DNA of 64,000 nt from Paenalcaligenes hermetiae. GTDB lineage: Bacteria; Pseudomonadota; Gammaproteobacteria; Burkholderiales; Burkholderiaceae_B. A program made the translations under genes and the position numbers. The notes beneath the pieces were generated by a model. That model worked only from the letters and a program-made list of their open reading frames with translations, was not told where the DNA came from and made no database searches. The stretch is from the NCBI RefSeq assembly GCF_039543645.1, contig NZ_BAABKD010000001.1, forward strand, positions 248,001 to 312,000, written 5' to 3'. Numbering within the stretch: position 1 is the first letter of the stretch; every line of letters begins with the position of its first letter. Below are positions 61,343 through 64,000 of this stretch, piece after piece.

Positions 61343-61417
61343 TTATCCCCAAATCAACCAAATCAATAAAATAATAGGAATAGGCACACCCAACAACCAT
61401 AAGAGAATGGATTTCAT
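61343..61417 (-). CDS. 24-residue hydrophobic membrane peptide
   Basis: A very short gene with an excellent ribosome binding site (GGAGG, five bases before ATG) and a terminator-like hairpin downstream. The product begins MKSILLWLLGVPIPIILL and ends in a Trp- and Gly-rich IWLIWG, in effect one transmembrane helix with a PIP kink. I recall near-identical tiny proteins (MKSILLWLLGVPIPII...) annotated as hypothetical in several proteobacteria, which would speak for a real conserved gene. Function unknown. Because of its size it is easily missed by gene callers. Confidence 0.68.
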   Translation of the reverse strand: MKSILLWLLGVPIPIILLIWLIWG

Positions 61418-61539
61418 ACTGCCTCCTTTTTAAGTATTCGGCTTATGCAACATGGCACACTTTCAGCATACTGCTTTACCCTCTAAGTGCCGCGCATAAA
61501 TGTAAGCAAACCCATCTTCTTTTCAAAAACGCATCCACA

Positions 61540-61792
61540 ACATTGACATCCTCCCCGGCCTGAAGGCCGGAGATTCCTACGGCGCTCAGGTGCGGCATTG
61601 AGCCACTCCTGAGTCGCTTCGGTGGGTTCCTGGGCCGAGTGCGCAACCGCTGCTCGTATCTCCACAGGCGTTACTTCCGGCATGCCCTGCCGTAGGCTGC
61701 CTTGGTTGTCGGCAGCAATGCCATTATAGGACGGCTGCGCCGTCCGCGCTATCCTTCCCCGCCCTGAATGGCGGAACTTGTCGCGCACCGGG
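61540..61792 (-). mobile_element. Remnant of an IS200/IS605-type TnpB end with omega-RNA-like region
   Basis: On the minus strand, downstream of ssb, a frame reads GSLRQGMPEVTPVEI, then AQEPTEATQ and ERRRNLRPSGRGGCQ, which is how the C-terminus of TnpB (IS605/IS1341) accessory nuclease genes typically looks. It ends in the hairpin CCGGCCT-GA-AGGCCGG (61555-61570) followed by GGATGTCAA, the usual right end of such elements and 3' end of the TnpB guide RNA scaffold. A second related palindrome (CCGCC/GGCGG, 61759-61774, followed by GGAAGGAT on the minus strand) lies about 200 bases away in the same orientation. No RuvC domain, zinc finger or TnpA is present, so the element is a deletion derivative or a small non-autonomous form. 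Confidence 0.6.
61729..61745. repeat. 7-bp palindrome next to a TATAAT-like box inside the TnpB remnant
   Basis: GGACGGC-TGC-GCCGTCC is a perfect inverted repeat. Directly beside it the minus strand reads TATAATGG (61721-61728), a good -10 box pointing into the putative omega-RNA region. A -35 box is not evident. Confidence 0.4.
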
Positions 61793-62305
61793 TCAAAACG
61801 GAATATCGTCATCCATATCCGATAAGTTATCCATTGGGGACGCTTGATAATTTTGCTGAGGCGGAGCTTGTCGAGGTGCGGGCTGCGCAGCAGCTTGCTG
61901 TGGTACGGCTTGGCGCTGAGGCTGTGGGGCTTGATTATAGTCATCACCACCAAAGTCTCCACCACTATCCCCGCGCCCGCCTAGCATTTGCATTTGATCA
62001 GCAATGATTTCAGTGGTGTAACGGTCTTGGCCATCTTGCCCCTGCCATTTACGGGTACGAAGGCGGCCTTCGATATAAACCGGGCGGCCTTTACGCAAGT
62101 ATTCCCCAGCGATTTCCGCTAAACGGTTAAACATCACCACGCGGTGCCATTCGGTTTCTTCGCGACGCTCGCCAGTTTGGCTATCACGCGTAGCATATGT
62201 AGTCGCGATGGACAGATTGCACATTGCCGACCCGCTCGCTGTGTAGCGCACCTCGGGATCACGCCCAAGGTTGCCAACTAAAATGACTTTATTAACTGAT
62301 GCCAT
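61793..62305 (-). CDS. ssb: Single-stranded DNA-binding protein
   Basis: A 170-residue SSB. The OB-fold covers residues 1 to about 110 (MASVNKVILVGNLGRDPEVR, WHRVVMFNRLAEIAGEYLRKG, TEIIADQMQMLGG). A Gln/Ala/Pro-rich linker follows, and the acidic tip is DDDIPF, which recruits partner proteins. It protects single-stranded DNA in replication and repair. It is encoded next to an MFS gene and uvrA as in many betaproteobacteria. Its stop is immediately followed by the TnpB-type remnant. No LexA box is seen upstream. Confidence 0.97.
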   Translation of the reverse strand: MASVNKVILVGNLGRDPEVRYTASGSAMCNLSIATTYATRDSQTGERREETEWHRVVMFNRLAEIAGEYLRKGRPVYIEGRLRTRKWQGQDGQDRYTTEIIADQMQMLGGRGDSGGDFGGDDYNQAPQPQRQAVPQQAAAQPAPRQAPPQQNYQASPMDNLSDMDDDIPF

Positions 62306-62408
62306 GTTGTATTCCTATCTCAAGTAAATTCGATGATCTATTATGCGGGATTTTATTTCTCTGCCCCAGTGGCTTAACCCAACCAATGTGATCTTTTCGC
62401 CTAATGGT

Positions 62409-63617
62409 TTATAAAACCGTTTTAAACTGTCGGGTTGTTAGCCACCATAATAGAGCTAGTGCCGCACCGATCCATAACGCCCAATGTACACCAACCGTGG
62501 CGGCGATAACACCCCCCGTTAAACCACCACCAAACACGCCCAGCGACTGCGTTGTATTGTAAAAACCCATGGCTAAACCTTTATATTCGGCAGGGGCAAC
62601 GCGGGACACCATAGAGGGTTGTAATGCCTCTAAGGTATTAAAAATCACAAAGAAAACAAATAAAGCCACCACCATCGCCCACAAGCTAAAACTGGCCCAT
62701 GGCATCAACGCCATAATCGCGGCTAATGCTAAGACTAACCATTGCAAAACGCGACGGTGCGCTTTACGTACTTCCGTGTAAATTACCATCGGTATCATCA
62801 AAGCAAACGACAGCACGATTACCGGCAAATATACCTTCCACAGAGAGCCAGAATCAAACTGTCCTAGTTGCGCCAACACCCCTGGGATCACCACAAACAG
62901 CATCATCAAAATAAAATGCAAGGCAAATACACCAAAATTTAGCCGTAATAAGTCCCCCTGCTTCAATACATCCGATGCTTTAGCACGTATGATCGGTTCC
63001 GCCTGCGGGTATTCGGGAATAGCAAAAGTGGCGAGCAATAAGCAAACAAAGCCTAATAAGCTAATAGCCCAAAAAAGCCCCGATAAGCCAAACTGCCCCA
63101 CTAATACGGGCGATAAAACCAAAGACACAGCAAAAGACAAGCCTATTGCCGAGCCCACCATCGCCATGGCACGGGTGCGCACCTCGGGGCGGGTCGCATC
63201 GGCTACCCAAGCGGTAATCGCTGCAGAAATCGCACCTAAACCCTGTAAAACGCGACCCACAATAATGCCATCTACACTTTGTGCTAGGGCACTCACTACC
63301 CCACCTAAAACAAAAAGCAACATTCCGCCCATAATCACAGGGCGGCGCCCCCACTTATCCGAAGCCATCCCTAAAGGAATCTGCATAATTGCTTGGGTAA
63401 GCCCATACGCACCCAACGCAATACCGACTTTTGTTGCATTATTTCCACCAGGTATCGATTGGGCGGCCACAGCAAAAATAGGGGTCAATAAAAACAAGCC
63501 CAACATGCGTGTAGAAAACAACAAAGCCAACAATACACTGGCTTTACGCTCTTGGGGGTTAAGTGATATTCGCTCACGTTTAGATGAAATGGTTTGCCTG
63601 CTCATGAACTGGCTCAT
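62409..63617 (-). CDS. MFS transporter (YajR-like)
   Basis: A 402-residue, 12-helix major facilitator. The motif A loop is GMASDKWGRRPVIMGG, and motif C-like VGSAIGLSFAVSLVLSPVL follows. Start is uncertain: ATG 63617 has a GAGG only one base away, while ATG 63605, four codons later, has better spacing. It sits between ssb and the divergent uvrA, a conserved position in betaproteobacteria. The physiological substrate is unknown; related proteins are proton-driven exporters. The 6-frame reverse strand also has a long open frame here, which is coincidental. Confidence 0.9.
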   Translation of the reverse strand: MSQFMSRQTISSKRERISLNPQERKASVLLALLFSTRMLGLFLLTPIFAVAAQSIPGGNNATKVGIALGAYGLTQAIMQIPLGMASDKWGRRPVIMGGMLLFVLGGVVSALAQSVDGIIVGRVLQGLGAISAAITAWVADATRPEVRTRAMAMVGSAIGLSFAVSLVLSPVLVGQFGLSGLFWAISLLGFVCLLLATFAIPEYPQAEPIIRAKASDVLKQGDLLRLNFGVFALHFILMMLFVVIPGVLAQLGQFDSGSLWKVYLPVIVLSFALMIPMVIYTEVRKAHRRVLQWLVLALAAIMALMPWASFSLWAMVVALFVFFVIFNTLEALQPSMVSRVAPAEYKGLAMGFYNTTQSLGVFGGGLTGGVIAATVGVHWALWIGAALALLWWLTTRQFKTVL

Positions 63618-63732
63618 GCCTCATTGAATAATTTAATACTTTAGCCAATAGCCTACGGGTTTTAGGACAGGAAGACACATAGCGCGCTATAGTAGTACGT
63701 TAGCCTTTTGACCCTAGCACGTAAAAAATCGA

Positions 63733-64000
63733 ATGGAATTAATACGTATTCGCGGTGCACGCACGCATAATCTGAAAAACCTTTCAGTAGACTTACCCCG
63801 TCAGAAACTGGTTGTTATTACCGGTTTATCTGGCTCAGGTAAGTCTTCCTTAGCTTTTGACACCCTATATGCGGAAGGTCAACGACGCTATGTGGAAAGC
63901 CTATCTGCCTATGCACGCCAATTTTTACAAATCATGGATAAGCCTGATGTGGACTTAATCGAAGGCCTGTCTCCTGCTATCGCTATTGAACAAAAGGCAG
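63733..64000 (+). CDS. uvrA: Excinuclease ABC subunit A, 3' partial
   Basis: The first 89 codons of UvrA, the damage-sensing ATPase of nucleotide excision repair, running off the right edge. MELIRIRGARTHNLKNL is the standard N-terminus. Walker A GLSGSGKSS appears at about residues 32-40. AYARQFLQIMDKPDVDLIEGL and SPAIAIEQK complete the recognisable part. It is divergent from the MFS gene, with 115 bases between. No SOS box of CTG-N10-CAG form was found in that gap. Confidence 0.97.
   Translation, partial: MELIRIRGARTHNLKNLSVDLPRQKLVVITGLSGSGKSSLAFDTLYAEGQRRYVESLSAYARQFLQIMDKPDVDLIEGLSPAIAIEQKA

Noticed and set aside
61483..61965. A 160-codon open frame on the minus strand overlapping ssb
   Set aside because: Its first half is only the other frame of the ssb tail, and its second half is the TnpB-end remnant. 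No ribosome binding site or complete domain, so not called as a gene.
62989..63627. A 212-codon open frame on the plus strand inside the MFS gene
   Set aside because: Proline-, threonine- and lysine-rich translation typical of an antisense shadow of a hydrophobic membrane gene; no recognisable domain.
63618..63732. LexA (SOS) box upstream of uvrA
   Set aside because: I searched the gap for CTG-N10-CAG in either direction and saw none; same for the ssb upstream region.
1..64000. tRNA, rRNA, integrase, prophage, toxin-antitoxin or defence genes
   Set aside because: None found on reading both strands; the region is mostly metabolic, transport and housekeeping genes.

Overview
The window is a gene-dense stretch of a bacterial chromosome, roughly half GC by eye, with short intergenic gaps and many back-to-back housekeeping genes. 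Gene content and protein style point to the betaproteobacterial order Burkholderiales, most likely family Alcaligenaceae. Three TRAP transport systems, a CIRCE element in front of rpoH, a uvrA / MFS / ssb block and an aralkylamine dehydrogenase cluster close to the one known from Alcaligenes faecalis support this. Species cannot be named from the sequence alone. I see no rRNA, tRNA, CRISPR array, prophage or intact insertion sequence.

Layout. 1-4.0 kb: the end of a TRAP large permease, a DUF2848 protein, an amidase and an EamA exporter. 4.0-9.8 kb: def-fmt and dprA, separated by an AT-rich Tat-exported amidase, then HMG-CoA lyase and a small membrane protein. 9.8-16.3 kb: YggS, glutamate dehydrogenase, and a polar amino acid ABC transporter with an asparaginase. 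16.3-25.3 kb: an RluA-type pseudouridine synthase, a TAXI-type TRAP transporter, panB, an aldo/keto reductase, ubiC, an MFS protein and a DUF1232 protein. 25.3-31.8 kb: a structured RNA region behind rpoH, rpoH under a CIRCE operator, the glutathione-dependent formaldehyde pair, an EEP hydrolase, aspS and an FmdB-type protein. 31.9-37.6 kb: a Na+/H+ antiporter with a structured leader, ubiA, an aminotransferase, and a vanillate demethylase-like oxygenase divergent from a LysR regulator.

37.6-45.9 kb is the clearest metabolic island. It holds a FeaR-like AraC regulator, cytochrome c, aauA (TTQ subunit), mauD, mauE, aauB, an outer-membrane channel, an aldehyde dehydrogenase and an aromatic aminotransferase. 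Together they would take up aromatic amines, oxidise them in the periplasm to aldehydes, pass electrons to cytochrome c and oxidise the aldehydes to acids. 46.2-49.7 kb encodes an Mla/MCE-type lipid transporter. 49.7-56.5 kb carries a flavin-dependent monooxygenase, an AraC regulator and a split mdtNOP/ytcA-like efflux system. 56.7-59.6 kb is a complete DctPQM TRAP operon. 59.7-64 kb carries an RhlE-type helicase, a 24-residue membrane peptide gene, a TnpB/omega-RNA-like remnant just behind ssb, ssb, an MFS gene and the start of uvrA.

The least conventional signals are the multi-hairpin, C-rich-loop RNA region between rpoH and its terminator, the TnpB-end remnant beside ssb, the two-state leader of the antiporter, the 24-residue peptide gene, and the TTQ amine dehydrogenase cluster with no maturation enzyme beside it.
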